DNA of 64,000 nt from Locusta migratoria (lineage: Eukaryota > Arthropoda > Insecta > Orthoptera > Acrididae), in the NCBI GenBank assembly GCA_026315105.1, contig CM048751.1:341356649-341420648 (forward strand), read 5' to 3'. Under the pieces are notes generated by a model, which was not told the DNA's origin, did no database searches, and was given only the letters and a program-made list of their open reading frames with translations. A program made the translations under genes and the position numbers. This document shows positions 1 through 11,703 of this stretch, one piece after another; position 1 is the stretch's first letter; every line of letters begins with the position of its first letter.

Positions 1-330
1 GTGTTCATCCGAAAAGATACTCACCTCTAGCGATCTTTTTACGATCTCTCTCCATTTTTCGACAATATTTTAGATTCCGGATACTGTCTGTGGAACATGA
101 TTAATTGTTCCATTGACTATTAACTTCAGGACAAAGTTTTCAACAAGATCCAAAATCTATTAATAATTTAGGTGTACTACGTAGAAAACGTTGGACTATA
201 TTAAGAGCCTACAGCAAAAACAATAGCAATTAGTAACAAAACTGTCTCCTCTTAATATCCCAACTAGTACTACAATCATTTTTTCAGTCATGATTGTTAT
301 ACGCTGAAGAACTTCTCACACGTTGATAAA

Positions 331-675
331 GTGTCACAGCACAATGGAGCAACGTGAAAACACCAAGTTCTGCTACAAATCGGGGAAGACTACAAGGGAG
401 ACAGATGGAATGTTAATGCAGGTGAACGGGAAGGAAGCCGTGAGCAGAAAACGTGTTTACAAATGGTTTAAAGACTTCCGTGAAAGAAAGGAAACAACTG
501 AGAATGAACCACGTTCAGGTCGCTTATCGACAAGCAGGGGCCCAAAAATGATGGAGAAAGTGCGACAAATTGTGGCACAAATTGGTAACGGACTCTCAGA
601 ATGCTTGTGCAGCAGAAATGGAGAGCAGGTCTTCCGCAATGCCATTATCATAGCGGAAGACGGTGTGGACATTGC
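331..675 (+). pseudogene. mariner transposase N-terminal fragment (Mos1/SETMAR-like)
   Basis: The reading frame opens with MEQREN at 344 and keeps the mariner helix-turn-helix order: FCYKSGK, then VYKWFKDFRERKE, then the linker PRSGRLSTS and KVRQIV. It covers about the first 80 residues of a roughly 345-residue family and then loses homology. The DDD catalytic region is absent. The matching 5' leader GTGTCACAGC begins at 331 and is shared with the copy ending at 2364. A different repeat starts at about 676, which suggests truncation by another insertion. It cannot encode an active transposase. Confidence 0.75.
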
Positions 676-765
676 TCTTAGGCCGGTATTACACTGTCAA
701 ATTATTGGACAGAGAATTTGACAAAGAAAAATTGGACGTAGTGTAATGAGAACGTCGTCAATATT
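676..765 (+). repeat. GGCCGGTATTACACT repeat, copy 1 (MITE-like)
   Basis: It begins AGGCCGGTATTACACTGTCA and contains repeated ATTGGAC words and an inverted AGTGTAAT near 740. The same start occurs on the minus strand at 1912. Both copies abut a mariner N-terminal fragment. The superfamily is not identified and the right boundary is approximate. Confidence 0.4.
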
Positions 766-1792
766 TCATCGAAGCTAAGGCCTCGGTTTAGACTTGATCA
801 AAGAAATCGCTCGTCTTCTGTTTGCTGCAGTGAGGAATGTGACCGCTCGGAGCGCTAGTAGTGTCACAGCTTCGTAGCCACTACAGCCGTTTTATTTGGA
901 GGTTAAATGTCTGACATAAAAACATAACGTCCGTATTCGTAAACCTGGCTAGTAGTGGCAAGGTTTATGTAGTGTTTTCCAGTAACAACAAAATTGATAT
1001 GAGCATATAAATCAGATGGAGCCGCATATAATAGGCGACAAAGACCAATTCACACTGTCCGTCACGTCAGTTGGCATAGCCCAATACCTGCGTTGAAAGT
1101 GAGGTTGAGTTACAATCCGTGATGCAAAAAGTCATATACTATCGGAATTGAAGATGTAACGCCCCTAAATCTCATTTATGGCCAAAGCAGACTTTATAAT
1201 ATATGATTTTGGTCAATTTGGTGTGCTAAGTGCTGGGAAATAAAACAACTTTCAAAACATCGACATCTGTTTGCAAGCGAAAATATGTACAGATAAACAA
1301 GTCAAACAATTTTTGAAAGGAAATAAATATAACCTACTTACTTTACCACCTATGTTTTCCCTCTTACATTGTTAATAACGTCATAAACGATTTAGATTTT
1401 CCTGTTTATCAGTGCTGAAATTTTTCATTTTAAACGTTATTTAATGAAACTTGCTTTATCAACTTACAATGTTATTCGTATACATTGTATGCGTCAGCCT
1501 TTTCTATTTCTCTATTGCAAATTGTGAAGAATGGAGAGCTACAGAATAATTAGCAGTGAATTACGGCCCGGCTTTTTTTTTTACTGCCGACGACACAAAA
1601 AAGAAAATCCTCCCGTTCCCGTAACAAAATTTATTTATCTCGCCCTGACACCCTCGGTTTCATCCAAGTGCGTTTCCTTTTCTTTTTTTTACCTTCTCCT
1701 TTTCTAAATGCAGACAAATCAGAACTGTAGTATAAACAACAGCTGAGCATAACACCGCCATTTTGAAGCAAATTTGACAAAATATTGGGTGA
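766..1792. other. no gene recognised
   Basis: AT-rich sequence with short runs of T at 1570-1580 and 1682-1691. No convincing coding region, RNA gene or assignable element was seen. Confidence 0.5.
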
Positions 1793-1912
1793 AAGTGTAA
1801 TACCCCCTACAGCGTTTCATCCAATTTCTGTCAAAGAATAGGACCAATATTTCATCCAATTTTTTCGTCCAATTCTTTGTCCAATAATTTGATAGTGTAA
1901 TACCGGCCTTAC
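1793..1912 (-). repeat. GGCCGGTATTACACT repeat, copy 2
   Basis: Read on the minus strand from 1912 it starts AAGGCCGGTATTACACTATC, followed by several ATTGGAC/ATTGGATG words. A second GGTATTACACT occurs near 1799, so two units may lie head to tail. It interrupts a mariner reading frame directly after the residues ELGIGK, so it probably inserted into that mariner. Confidence 0.4.
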
Positions 1913-2364
1913 CAATGCCCAATTCCTCCAATCTTGTGCTTATCATTTGTCGCACTTTCTCCATCATTTCTGGTGACTCTACTTGTCCACGGGCGACCTG
2001 AACGTCGCTCATCCTCAGCTGCGTCCAGCCCTCACAGGAGGATTTCAACCATTCGTAAAGACATTTTCTGTTCACGGCATCTCTCCCGTATACCTGCACT
2101 AACATCCCACGCGTCTCCGTTGCAGCCTTCTCCAACTCGCAGCAGAACTCGATGTTTACACGTTGCTCCATTGCGCTGTGACACTGCCTCTCACACCGAC
2201 TACGCTCAACTGATGGAGTCTGTTTACACGGCCAGTCACATGCAGTGCATAGTGTGAATCGAGTCTCCTCAAGTCTCTTCGAGACCTATGTGTGTGCATG
2301 CACACATGCGCAAAGTTGCTGTTCAGATATTATACCGTTCACCGCGATTTTTAGACACACCACC
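1913..2364 (-). pseudogene. mariner element, 5' half with terminal repeat
   Basis: The minus-strand frame from 2171 reads MEQRVNIEFCCELEK with VYGRDAVNRK and KVRQMI, the HTH region of the same mariner family as the copies at 331 and 35279. Upstream of the start, an untranslated leader runs to a terminal repeat whose outer end is GTGGTGTGTCTAAAAA (minus strand), next to a TA at 2365-2366. The frame is lost at 1912, where another repeat intervenes. No catalytic domain remains. Confidence 0.7.
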
Positions 2365-2512
2365 TACACGCAATAACGTAACTTTCTCGTGAAACCATGA
2401 GACCAAACATAAGTCACTAGTCCAGACATGTAGGGTATAAAAAAATACACTGTGTTGTTTACATGTTGTTTTTTAGGTTAAAAACGGTGAGACAGCCACT
2501 ATATCAGTTTCC

Positions 2513-2640
2513 AGAATGAAACTTTTCACTCTGGAGCGGAGTGTGCGCTGATATGAAACTTCCTGGAAGATTAAAATTGCGTGCCGGAACCGGGTCTCGA
2601 ACCTGGGACCTCTGCCTTTCGCGGGCAGTATATCAATTGT
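2513..2640 (-). repeat. tRNA-related SINE fragment (family D)
   Basis: This is a partial copy of a dispersed insect repeat that I recognise by the words CACTCTGGAGCGGAGTG, GAAACTTCCTGGAAG and the inverted B-box-like GGTCTCGAACCTGGGACC, followed by CTTTCGCGGGCAG. The tRNA-like part reads on the minus strand and is cut off near 2640. No target duplication was identified. Confidence 0.5.
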
Positions 2641-3227
2641 CTAGAAGCTTATCCAGTTCCTGAAATATCATGTGTAAAGGCTGAAAAATATTTTTGTAAC
2701 AGAATCTAGCAAGATTTGTTTGCCAGTGGAGCTGGAACCCGGTGTGGACCGAAACACACGCACCCCACTTCATACATCACTGGGTGAGAGATAGATGCGA
2801 CGATCTACAGCACGAGGACAAATTCAGGAAAAATGCGCCTGAAAACAATATATTAGAAGCATGAATGTGGACAGGAACGCGAAAACAGGAATTTGAAGGA
2901 CAAAGAGGAGTGTAGGGAACAACTGACGCGTTAAAATTAGAGAGGGCTAAACGGAATTGGGGTTTCGAGTTGGATGGTAAGAAAGTACTTGCCGTCGAAT
3001 ACGGCAGAGCTTAGCAACTGCTGAGGAAAGGGGAGAGAATTATTAGAGAAGCAGACAAAAGAAGAGTTTACTGAAGATTTTGGAAGGAGAGTGGTAGAGA
3101 TGAAGAACAACTGAAGAAACTGTGTGAGACGGAGAAGTAGTAGTAATAGTAGTAGTAGAAGAAGAAGTGGAATCCATTAATAGGGGTAGTGTGTTCCCAC
3201 GGGATCATCAACGGAAATGTAAGAAGC
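2641..3227. other. no gene recognised; short TAG/AAG microsatellite
   Basis: No coding region was found. A purine-rich imperfect TAG then AAG repeat lies at about 3138-3168. Confidence 0.5.
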
Positions 3228-3239
3228 TGTAGGTTGCCT

Positions 3240-3438
3240 CAAAAGTTCAAATGTTTGTAGAGTCTATGGGACTTAACTACGGGGTCATCAGTCCCTACAC
3301 TTACAAACTACTTATGAACTACCTAATACTAAGGACGGCACAAATATCCATGCCCGAGGGGGGATTCGAACCCCCGACCGTAGTGGCCGTGAAGACCGTG
3401 ACTGGATCGCCTCAGTCCCCTCGGCCACTGCGGCCGGT
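3240..3438 (-). mobile_element. tRNA-derived SINE, family A
   Basis: The minus-strand head carries a tRNA A box (TGGCCGAGGGG) and B box (GGGTTCGAATCC), followed by a roughly 110 bp body containing AAGTAGTTTGTAAG and ending in an ACATTTGAAC-like tail. It is flanked by the 12-bp target duplication TGTAGGTTGCCT at 3228-3239 and 3439-3450. The head resembles a Leu/Ser-type tRNA. Pol III transcription is expected from the class, not shown. Confidence 0.85.
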
Positions 3439-3450
3439 TGTAGGTTGCCT

Positions 3451-3929
3451 GATCGATCACTCTTACGCATACAAGATGGGTGCAACTCCGTGCTGTGGTA
3501 ACACGTCGTAGTCAATATTTGTCGCTACGCACGAACCACTTCTACCGACTGCTTCTTCCCATGTATGACTGACGGAGCTGCAGATCGTGTTATTCGCCAT
3601 CGTATCGTACTGTCCCGTTTCAGCCCACGCACAAGCTGCTCCCGCGCCCTTTGATGTTCACGGTGCAAAATGTCAAAATGTCACGTCTTCACTTCGCGCG
3701 GTGGCTGACCTTACTGACCTCGACCTTTCCGTTCGTTGGACGGAGGAAGCATCTGGACATGTCTGCACACAATAGATTATCTCACATTTACTTCTTGCTG
3801 ATTCAATATTCTGCAGATTCCCAAGAGTTTGAATCAATCTGGTCATTCTCTCTCCTAATAATAATAATGATCGTTCGTCCCAGTTCCGCCATTCATCATG
3901 TAATTTCTTGAGTTTATGAACGAAAGGAG
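3451..3929. other. no gene recognised
   Basis: Mixed-composition sequence without a recognisable gene. The short open frames lack any known domain. Confidence 0.4.
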
Positions 3930-4116
3930 CAAGTAGAGCCGCGCGGGAATGGTTCTTTGGTCTAAGATACTATGCTACGAATTGCGCGGTCCCTCCCTGT
4001 CGGGGTTCACGTCATCCCTCGGGCATGTGTTTCTTAACGTAAAATAGCGTAAGTAGTTTATACGTTTAGGGACCGATGACCCTAGCAGTATGGTCCCTTA
4101 GATTCACTAACATTTA
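3930..4116 (+). mobile_element. degenerate SINE, family A
   Basis: An old copy: GAGCCGCGCGGG head, a damaged B box (GGGGTTCACGTCATCC), CCTCGGGCATG, AAGTAGTTTATACG, and GGGACCGATGACCC in the body. More diverged than the other copies, with no target duplication found. Confidence 0.6.
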
Positions 4117-4581
4117 AAGCGAGTAGACGAAAATTTTTTTTAATGAAAAATGAGGTGCACATAACGTCTAGGAACATAGGTATTGGTTGGTTTGTAGTTT
4201 TTGAAAAGGACTAAACATCATCGGTTATCAGTCCCTTGACATAGGTATGGAAACGAACAATTTCCTCAATACGCCGTACTTACAAGTGCAGTCACGTCAG
4301 TGTTACAATTCTGTTAATAGGCAAAGCTATGTTTAATTCCAATCGCCGCAAGTGAAGTGTAAATTGCGTAATGATAAGCAATACGTGCATCAGTCTGGGG
4401 CGTCAATAACATAGCCTGTCCGTCTCCTCGTCCCCTTCTCTCGAAATAAATCTTGGTACGTGCAGCTCGCAGTAGCTTCTACTACAATCTGTATTTATTT
4501 CAGCGTTTACTTCCTCCTTCGGTCCACCGTTCCGTGTCGGATGTTTCCTGCTGCCGCTCTCTCTGTCCATTTACTCTTCCG

Positions 4582-4605
4582 TCTCTCTCTCTCTCTCTCT
4601 CTCTC
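4582..4605. repeat. (TC)n microsatellite
   Basis: About 12 TC dinucleotides. Confidence 0.95.
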
Positions 4606-4703
4606 GTCTCAACTGTTCATCACCTCTTCGCATCTCTCTGTTAATTCCCTCCCTACACACCTCTTAGCCTATTATTTCTTCACTCCTTGTCATTTTCCTC
4701 CTC

Positions 4704-4709
<6 letters not shown>

Positions 4710-4761
<52 letters not shown>
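4710..4761. repeat. (TC)n microsatellite
   Basis: About 26 perfect TC dinucleotides, the longest in the window. Confidence 0.97.
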
Positions 4762-4764
<3 letters not shown>

Positions 4765-5222
4765 TCCCTCTTCACCCTGCTCTATTAGTTCATCTCTTCC
4801 TACCCCAACGAGATATTGCGAATGGTTTGTAACTTTCATGTCGGGGAAACAGCGTATAAGGCAATCATAAGGTACCTCTGACATGCATCACACGTTGGCT
4901 TGCGAAATCTAAAAACCTGCTTAAAAACAAAAGATGCATGTGAAATTAATGGTGATCGATCAAAATGAGTTCCCGGAACATTTGAAAAAATACAACTGAG
5001 ATTAGAAAAAGGTGCAATAAAAGTCGTTCACCTCTAAGAGCAACATCGATTAAAGTTCGACCTCCTGCACCATCCCCGAAGGCTGACGGGGGAAGAATTT
5101 AAAATCTTGAACAGGAACACCAATTTTTTTTCCTACAGATTTGTATTCTCCCTGAAAAAAATATGTAACTTTTGTACGAAACTATTTTTAGTTCTACGAT
5201 AAATGGAGCTTTATTCGAAGAT

Positions 5223-5226
<4 letters not shown>

Positions 5227-5258
<32 letters not shown>
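5227..5258. repeat. (AG)n microsatellite
   Basis: About 16 AG dinucleotides, opposite in strand sense to the TC tracts around 4.6 kb. Confidence 0.95.
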
Positions 5259-5260
<2 letters not shown>

Positions 5261-5479
5261 GAAAAATGTTGAAAAACGTTAATACCTCGACCAAATACAC
5301 ATCATATTAGGAAAATAAAAGTTTAAGTTTTGATAAATCTATCATGTGACACCTCTCACAACCGAATGAAGAACAGACACTGATCATGTTTTCATTGTAC
5401 TTCAATGATTCGGTCTGTTACTCTATACATCTCTACGTTTACGTTTTCAAGTTAGGATTTATCACGCTCATCGAGTGTT

Positions 5480-7900
5480 ACATAGAAGTGTGAGGTTTTA
5501 CGTACGTTTCTCGCGATCGCGTGTAATAGTGTTTACAAAGGTAACGTGTTAAGAGTTCTGCAATACTGTGCAGTCACGAGTTCTCGGGTACGTGGTATCG
5601 CGTATTGCAGGCCTCCCCTCTGACGACGACATGGCTTTCGGAATGGACATTGCTTTGGCTACTGTACGTGACGATCCTGTACCCTACCAACAAAGTGACA
5701 CCACCAAACAAGATGTGAAGTCATTAACGACACCTGACACCAAGGAGAAGAGCACGCAAGAGAGACGAGCCAATCACCAGCGACAACGTAGAAAGGCACT
5801 GGAAGAAATACGACAAGTCAAACAGTTAAAACTGGAAGACACCAATGACTGAGGACATATCCTCATCTGACGACGACAGTTACATGGAGCCAGTTGGTCG
5901 TAGTACCGCAACTTAAGGAGAGGGCGAACAAAAAGCCGCCACGCAACATCCAGAACTGTCGATAATGGTTTTCAAATTGTCCATCGTCGGAAGAAAACGA
6001 GTCTGCGGTCTGCTAAACCCTGACAAGCAACTTATAGCAACCATAGGACATTACAAATCGTTTTGAATCTCTTGCAGGAACTCCTCCGGAGAAACAATAA
6101 GCCGAAGACCAGATGCCTCCGCCATCGGAGACTCGGAAGAAGTAAATACCACCTACCGTGATCTGTAACTGTGCTAACCCGGCGTATCATCGCAGGTTGT
6201 ACCGCTTGGAGCGACAGATTAAACACAAACCACTCGAATGGCGTACTGAGAATTGGGAACACAAAAGGCCTCTCTCCCCCAGCAGACTCGGGAAGAATGG
6301 CGATTAGTGAAGACCATTCGAATGGACCCCACTCTACCCCGCTACTAACGACCCACTAGCGCCGAGACATTCATAACAGCGTTTGAGCAACGGAAATTAC
6401 TGCGGGACCCGTTGAATGGGCTACAAAGAGAACACGAACGGACCATCTTCAGATTTGTGGATAGGACTCACTGCGAAGGGTCAGACGAGGCCACGTCTTA
6501 CAACGCTTTTGAAATACGAACAATCGCGAAGAATCTCAATGTCAACAAACTCCTGCAGTCGACAAAATCACCAACGCCCATCTGAAGAAATTACCACGAG
6601 AACCTTTAGTTCTCCTTCGCAGACCCGTTGTCTACTTCCAAAGTACTTTCCGACTGCTTGGTAAATTGCTAATGTGGTGTCCATTCCAAAGCCCCGCAAT
6701 GAGGTAACAGTGGCTACAGACTATAAACCCATCAGTCTTCTCATCAATATAGGCAAGACTTTCGAGAGAATTCTTCAGACTCGCATCTAGGAACCACTTG
6801 TAAGCTGATGGTACAATTCTTACTGAACAATACGGATTCCAGCAGAATTAGAACTCTTCCATTTTGCAGAACATGTCACCCGGAACAGCTGTATTTCTAG
6901 AAGTCTAAAATGCCTATGATAAGGTAAGGCGAGAATTAGTGATACGGAAACTGGTCGACAGTCGTTTATACCGGCATGCTACGTGAAACTGGTGGCGAGT
7001 TTCCTAAAGGATAGGAAAATGGTGCAGACTATAGACGGACATTTTCTGACACACGAACATTGCAGGCGACTTTGCCCCAGGGATCAGTTTCATCATCTTT
7101 ACTTTTTAACATATTTGTCAATGACATACTAGATGTAGCAGGCGTCCAAATATGACAGTTTGCTGATGAGACTGCTATTTTTGTTATGTGGAGACAGTCC
7201 AATATTCGAAGGCTACAACAACAACCTCGTACAAGCAGTTCTTTCTTCATCGACACGTCGAGAGACTCCGAAATAAAGCTCACAGACTGGCAAATCACCT
7301 TATCCCTTTCTTCCGTACCACAGACCTCAGCGTAACTGCAAAACTGCGACTCTACAAAGCGACAGCCCTCACCAAAAAACTGTATGGCAGCTCAGTGTGG
7401 GGTCTTGACAGTCCAACACAACTCGGACGTCTTCAAGTGGTTTGGAACACAGTAACCAATGGCCTCGGTGCCAGAAGATACCCCCAAATCACTGACCTAC
7501 ATGCTGAGCTTGTCATGGACACGATACTGGAAGCCGTCCAGAAGCGGACAGCGAAGCTGCACTACAAGGTCTACGCTTTACGTGTCTCCATCTATCATTT
7601 CCGCAACCTAAGCTAACACTTGCTCTACGTTGGCATAGACACAAAGTTCCAAGGTCATTAGTCATATGATCATTGTCAGATAACTGCAATGACCTGTGGG
7701 TCCTTAAGGGCCGACACACTGGCCTTTGTAAGTTCATCACAAAAGTGTAGAAAGAATAAACAGGCGGTAACGAGTAACTACCCACTGTTCACCCTGAAGT
7801 TTGGATCGTCACTGACGATGATACTTCACTCAACGACGTGACAAAAATCCCACTTCTACGCACTTGTTTCACGATGTTAACGGTTAGGAGAGAGTAGACT
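5480..7900 (+). pseudogene. dead non-LTR retrotransposon (Jockey-like)
   Basis: An ORF1-like stretch (5568-5852, charged, lysine/arginine-rich near its end) is followed by a decayed reverse transcriptase. Visible RT landmarks in shifting frames are DYKPISLLINIGK near 6720, YDKVRRELVIRKLV near 6915, LPQGSV near 7070, and FADETAIFV near 7160 in place of FADD. The post-RT region LRNKAHRLANHLIPFF ... LYGSSVWGLD lies at 7265-7410. Several stops and frameshifts separate these blocks, so it is inactive. The clade is assigned from memory. Boundaries are approximate. Confidence 0.75.
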
Positions 7901-7906
7901 TGTACT

Positions 7907-8089
7907 TTGAGTCCCAGACAAATTCAAATCGATGAAGCTCGTCACAGGTATGCAAATATATCGCCTGATAGGAATGTTCCTCCTGCAATGACTTTCCTCA
8001 GTGCTGTGCAACTGTTTGCTGAAACTGAAAATGTTAAGCCTAGAGAAAGAATCCAACGTCTGCTTCGTTTTTACAATTTCGAACTCTAA
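7907..8089 (+). other. short open frame of unknown origin
   Basis: A 60-codon frame encodes a hydrophilic peptide containing DEARHRYANISPDRNVPPAM and the segment PRERIQRLLRFYNFEL. I recognise no family. It lies between a dead LINE and a Tc1 element and stops just before the Tc1 terminal repeat. It could be the end of a further decayed element or a piece of host exon. Its composition is more protein-like than most open frames nearby, but nothing else supports expression. Confidence 0.2.
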
Positions 8090-8091
8090 GG

Positions 8092-9433
8092 GGATATTAA
8101 AATTGCTACACCAAGAAGAAATGCAGATGATAAACGGGAATTCATCGGAAAATATATTATATTAGAACTGACGAGTGATTACATTTTCACGCAATTTGAG
8201 GTCATAACTCCTGACAAATCAGTACCCAGAATAACCACCTCTGGCCGTAATGACGGCCTTGATACACCTGGGCATTGAGTCAAACAGAACTTGGATGGCG
8301 TGTACAGGTACAGATGCCCATGCAGCTTCAACACGATACCGCAGTTCATCAAGAGTACAAGTGACTGGCGTATTGTGACGAGCCAGTTGCTCGGCCACCA
8401 TTGACCAGACGTTTTCATTTGGTGAGAATTCTGGAGAATGTGCTGGCCAGGGCAGCAGTCGAACATTTTCCGTATCCATAAAGGCCCGTACAGAGGACCT
8501 GCAACATGCAGTCGTGCGTTATCCTGCTAAAATGTAGGGTTTCGCAGGGATCGAATGAAGGGTAGAGCCACGGGTCGTAACACATCTGAAATGTAACGGC
8601 CATTGTTCAAAGTGCCATCGATGCGAACAAGAGGTGACCGAGACGTGTAACCAATGGCACCCTATACCATCACGCCGGGTAATACGCCAGTATGGCAATG
8701 ACGAATACACGCGATGCCGCCAAACACGGATGCAACCATCTTGATGCTGTAAACAAAACCTGGATTCATCTGAAAACATGACGTTTTGCCAATCGTGCAT
8801 CCAGAGTCGTTATTGCGTACACCATCGAAGGCACTCCTGTCTGTGATACAGCGTCAGTGGTAACCGCAGTCATGGTCTCCGAGCTGATAGTTCATGCTGT
8901 TGCAAACGTCGTCGAACTGTTCGTGCAGATGATTTTTGTCTTGCAAACGTCCCCGTCTGTTGACTCGGGAATCGAGAGGTGTCAGTACGATCCGTTATAG
9001 CCAAGCGGATAAGATGCTTGTCATCTCGACTGCTAGTGATACGAGGCTGTTGGGATTCAGCACTGCGTTCCGTATTGCCCTCCTGAACGCACCGATTCCA
9101 CAATCTGCTAACAGTCATTGGTTTGCTACCAACGGGAGCAGCAATGTCGCGATACCATAAACCGCAATCGCGATAGGCCACAATCCGACCTTTATCAAAG
9201 TCGGAAACATGATGGTACGCATTTCTTCTCCTTACACGAGGCATCAAAACAACGTTTCACCAGGCAACGCCGGTCAACTGCTGTTTGTGTCAGCACGTTG
9301 TAGGTGTCGCCACCGGCGCCAACCTCGTGTGAATGCTCTGAAAACCTAATCATTTGCATATCACAGAATCTTCTTTCTGTCGGTTAAATTTCGCGGCTGT
9401 AGCACGTCATCTTCGTGGTGTTGCATTTTAATG
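8092..9433 (-). mobile_element. Tc1-like DNA transposon, copy A (defective)
   Basis: The coding strand is minus. The N-terminal part (9244 down to 8870) carries MPRVRRRNAYHHVSDFDKGR and a paired-type HTH (IAAPVGSKPMTVSRLWNR). The first catalytic Asp lies in VMFSDESRFCL near 8775, and the Glu of the DD34E triad in SPNENVW near 8420. The frame ends GGYSGY at 8219. At least two frameshifts break it, and I could not place the second Asp (NARPH) in frame. The right terminal repeat (ATTTTAATGGCCAGGAGTG) is intact next to TA; the left has lost about 10 outer bases. Three relatives lie at 39640, 50882 and 56165. Confidence 0.85.
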
Positions 9434-9699
9434 GCCAGGAGTGTAGTACGTGGTGTATGCTGTGGCGGCCCCTGACTGTGCAGAGTAGGCGGACAACAGG
9501 CAGCCAAGGCGGGCTGCTTAGTTTCCCTCTAAGGCGCCCAAACAAACAGTACATGAAAACGACAACTTTAGACTAGACGGAGCTGTAATGCGACACTATT
9601 TTACGAGAAGAGACATGTGACAGTGTCCAGCCAATGCAAACTGAATGACCAGTGTAGCTCTCAGACGATGCCGGATTTATAAGTGCACCGACGGAGTGT

Positions 9700-11703
9700 T
9701 AAAGTCTCCTGCCCACCGCAATTTCCTTCCCCTTCCCTCTCCCCTGCGGGACCTGTTCAGTGATTTTATTTCTGGGTCAGTGTTTTAAATGTGCAGTGAC
9801 TTAGTGCTTCGTATGTACGTATGTTTTTAAAACATCAGCAATCGCCGCACTGGCAGAACACAGCGTTGCCATGTGTTTTTAAATGTGTATCTCCGTCTTT
9901 TCGCCGTCATTCCGTTCAATCAACGTACAAGATTTATCTACCGTGGCTGTTTTATGATCTGATTATGTAAGTTTTGTTATTCTGTATATCACAGTCATTG
10001 TCATTTCATCCATTTATCTCTCCATGTTCATTTGTAAATTCATCATACAGGGTGTCCAGAAAAGGACTCCCTGATTTCAAAATTAAATATCTCGAAAACA
10101 AACATTGATAGAGGAATGCAGTAAACGGCATGTTTATTGTGAATGCTGTAAGAAGTTTATGCAGCAGTTTGAAATAATAGTTACAAAAGCTGCTAACAGA
10201 TGACACTGTAATCGCCATACGTAATGCCTAGTATAAATAGTGATCCGAAGCCCAGAGCGATCAGTTCCACTATTGAAACGTGAAAGGACGTTAGCGTACG
10301 GAAGGAAGAGATGAAAACCATGTACTCCATTGAACAACCCGTTTTTCTGGTGCTAGAGTACCACAGGTTAGAAGAGAGTCCTACGGCAACAAGGGGAAGT
10401 TTTCAAGCACGATTTAATGTTTCAAAAGGACCCAATGCGAAAATCATTCCTACGCTCTTCGCAAAATTTCAACGAACAGGCAGCGTAATTGATGATCTAG
10501 TGGGGCATGTTGGCCGCAAGCAAACCGCAGTTACGCCTGAAAATATCGCCACAGTTTCTGGAATTATTCAGCGAAATCCAACGTCATCCGTCTGTATAAT
10601 TGCATCTGAGACGGGCTTCAAGCGTTCCAGCACGCAGAAATTACCGAGAGCCTACACATGTTTCCATTCAAAATTCAAACGCACCAGGCGTTGCCTTTGC
10701 TAATCAGATGCTCACAATGATTGACACTGAAGGATTTGATGTTGGCTGCATCTGGTTTACAGATGAAGCACATTTCCACCTGAATGGATACGTGAATAAG
10801 CAGAACTGGTGATTTGGGGTTCCGAAAAGCCATATTTCTGTGAAGCGAAACACCTGTATTCTCCTAAAGTTACTGTGTGGGCTGCAGTATGCAGCAAAGT
10901 CATTATTGGCACTTTTTTCATTCGAAAAACGGTCACTGGTGCACGTATCGTTGCAATTTTGTCGCCACACAGCAAGCGTTAGAGGATCGGCGAGGTACTG
11001 AATGGTTTATGCAAGATGGAGCCCGACCTCATCGGACCGAACAAGTGTTTCGATTTCTTGTAGAATACTTCGGGAATCGAGTCGTTGCTTTGGAATATCC
11101 CAAATTTACTGGTGCAGGCATGGATTGGCCTCCATATTTGCCGGATTTGACTCCCAGTGACTATTTTTAGTGGGGCACAGTGGAAGACATGGTCTACCCG
11201 AAGCATCCCGCCACGCTGAACGAGCTTGAATCGGCGATGTCTGTGGCATGTGAATCCATTTCGGTTGAGACACTACGAAATGTGATAGCGAATTTAATTC
11301 TTCGTTTGCGCCACCTCTGTAGTGCCAATGGTGAACATTTTGAAAACACTGTGATGTGATTGTTTGCAAAGAGTGTTTTCATACGATTATTTCACTTATG
11401 TATGCTGATATGAGCTGTACTGCGTACAGCGCCATCTGTTGTCAACATTTGTAACTATTATTTCAAACTGCTGTAGAAACTTCTTACAGCTTTCACAATA
11501 AACGTACCGTTTACTGCATTTCTCTATCGATCTTTGTTTTCGAGATATTTCATTTTGAAATCAGGGAGCCCTTTTCTGGACACCCTTTATATTATCTCCT
11601 GTTTTGTTGTACAATTTATATTAACATGTTTGTATACACTCGGCTGAAGAGCGGCATGTTCGATGCTGCCACCCTATCCCTTCTGGGGTTTTTAAAATAC
11701 AAT
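9700..11703 (+). mobile_element. LINE 3' untranslated tail, split by a mariner
   Basis: The tail is pyrimidine-rich at first, then contains GGCTGTTTTATGATCTGATT and CAGTCATTGTCATTTCATCC. It resumes after the mariner at 11588 and ends with CGGCTGAAGAGCGGCATG, GCTGCCACCCTATCC and AAAATACAATGAAG. A similar ending (GGCTGAATAGCG ... TGCCATCCCACCC ... AATACAATAAAG) occurs at 27763-27830. I recognise it as a common orthopteran LINE terminus, from memory. The left edge is uncertain and no coding part remains. Confidence 0.55.
10048..11587 (+). mobile_element. DUF4817-type Tc1/mariner-like transposon, copy 1
   Basis: It has long terminal inverted repeats of about 155 bp beginning CAGGGTGTCCAGAAAAGG, with flanking TA (10046-10047, 11588-11589). 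The transposase starts near 10311 (MKTMYSIEQPVFLVLEYHRL, the N-terminal DUF4817-like helix region). Catalytic blocks are visible: WFTDEAHFHLNG near 10755, WFMQDGARPH near 11005, and YLPDLTPSDYF near 11135. Frame breaks occur near 10640 and 10810, and a TAG follows DYF at 11168, so it is dead. The promoter-proximal leader lies inside the inverted repeat. A shorter copy is at 12976. Confidence 0.85.

Larger units (their letters stand above)
4117..5480. other. no gene; dinucleotide microsatellites
   Basis: Non-coding by inspection. It contains three CT/GA dinucleotide tracts, listed separately. The open frames across them are composition artefacts. Confidence 0.5.
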
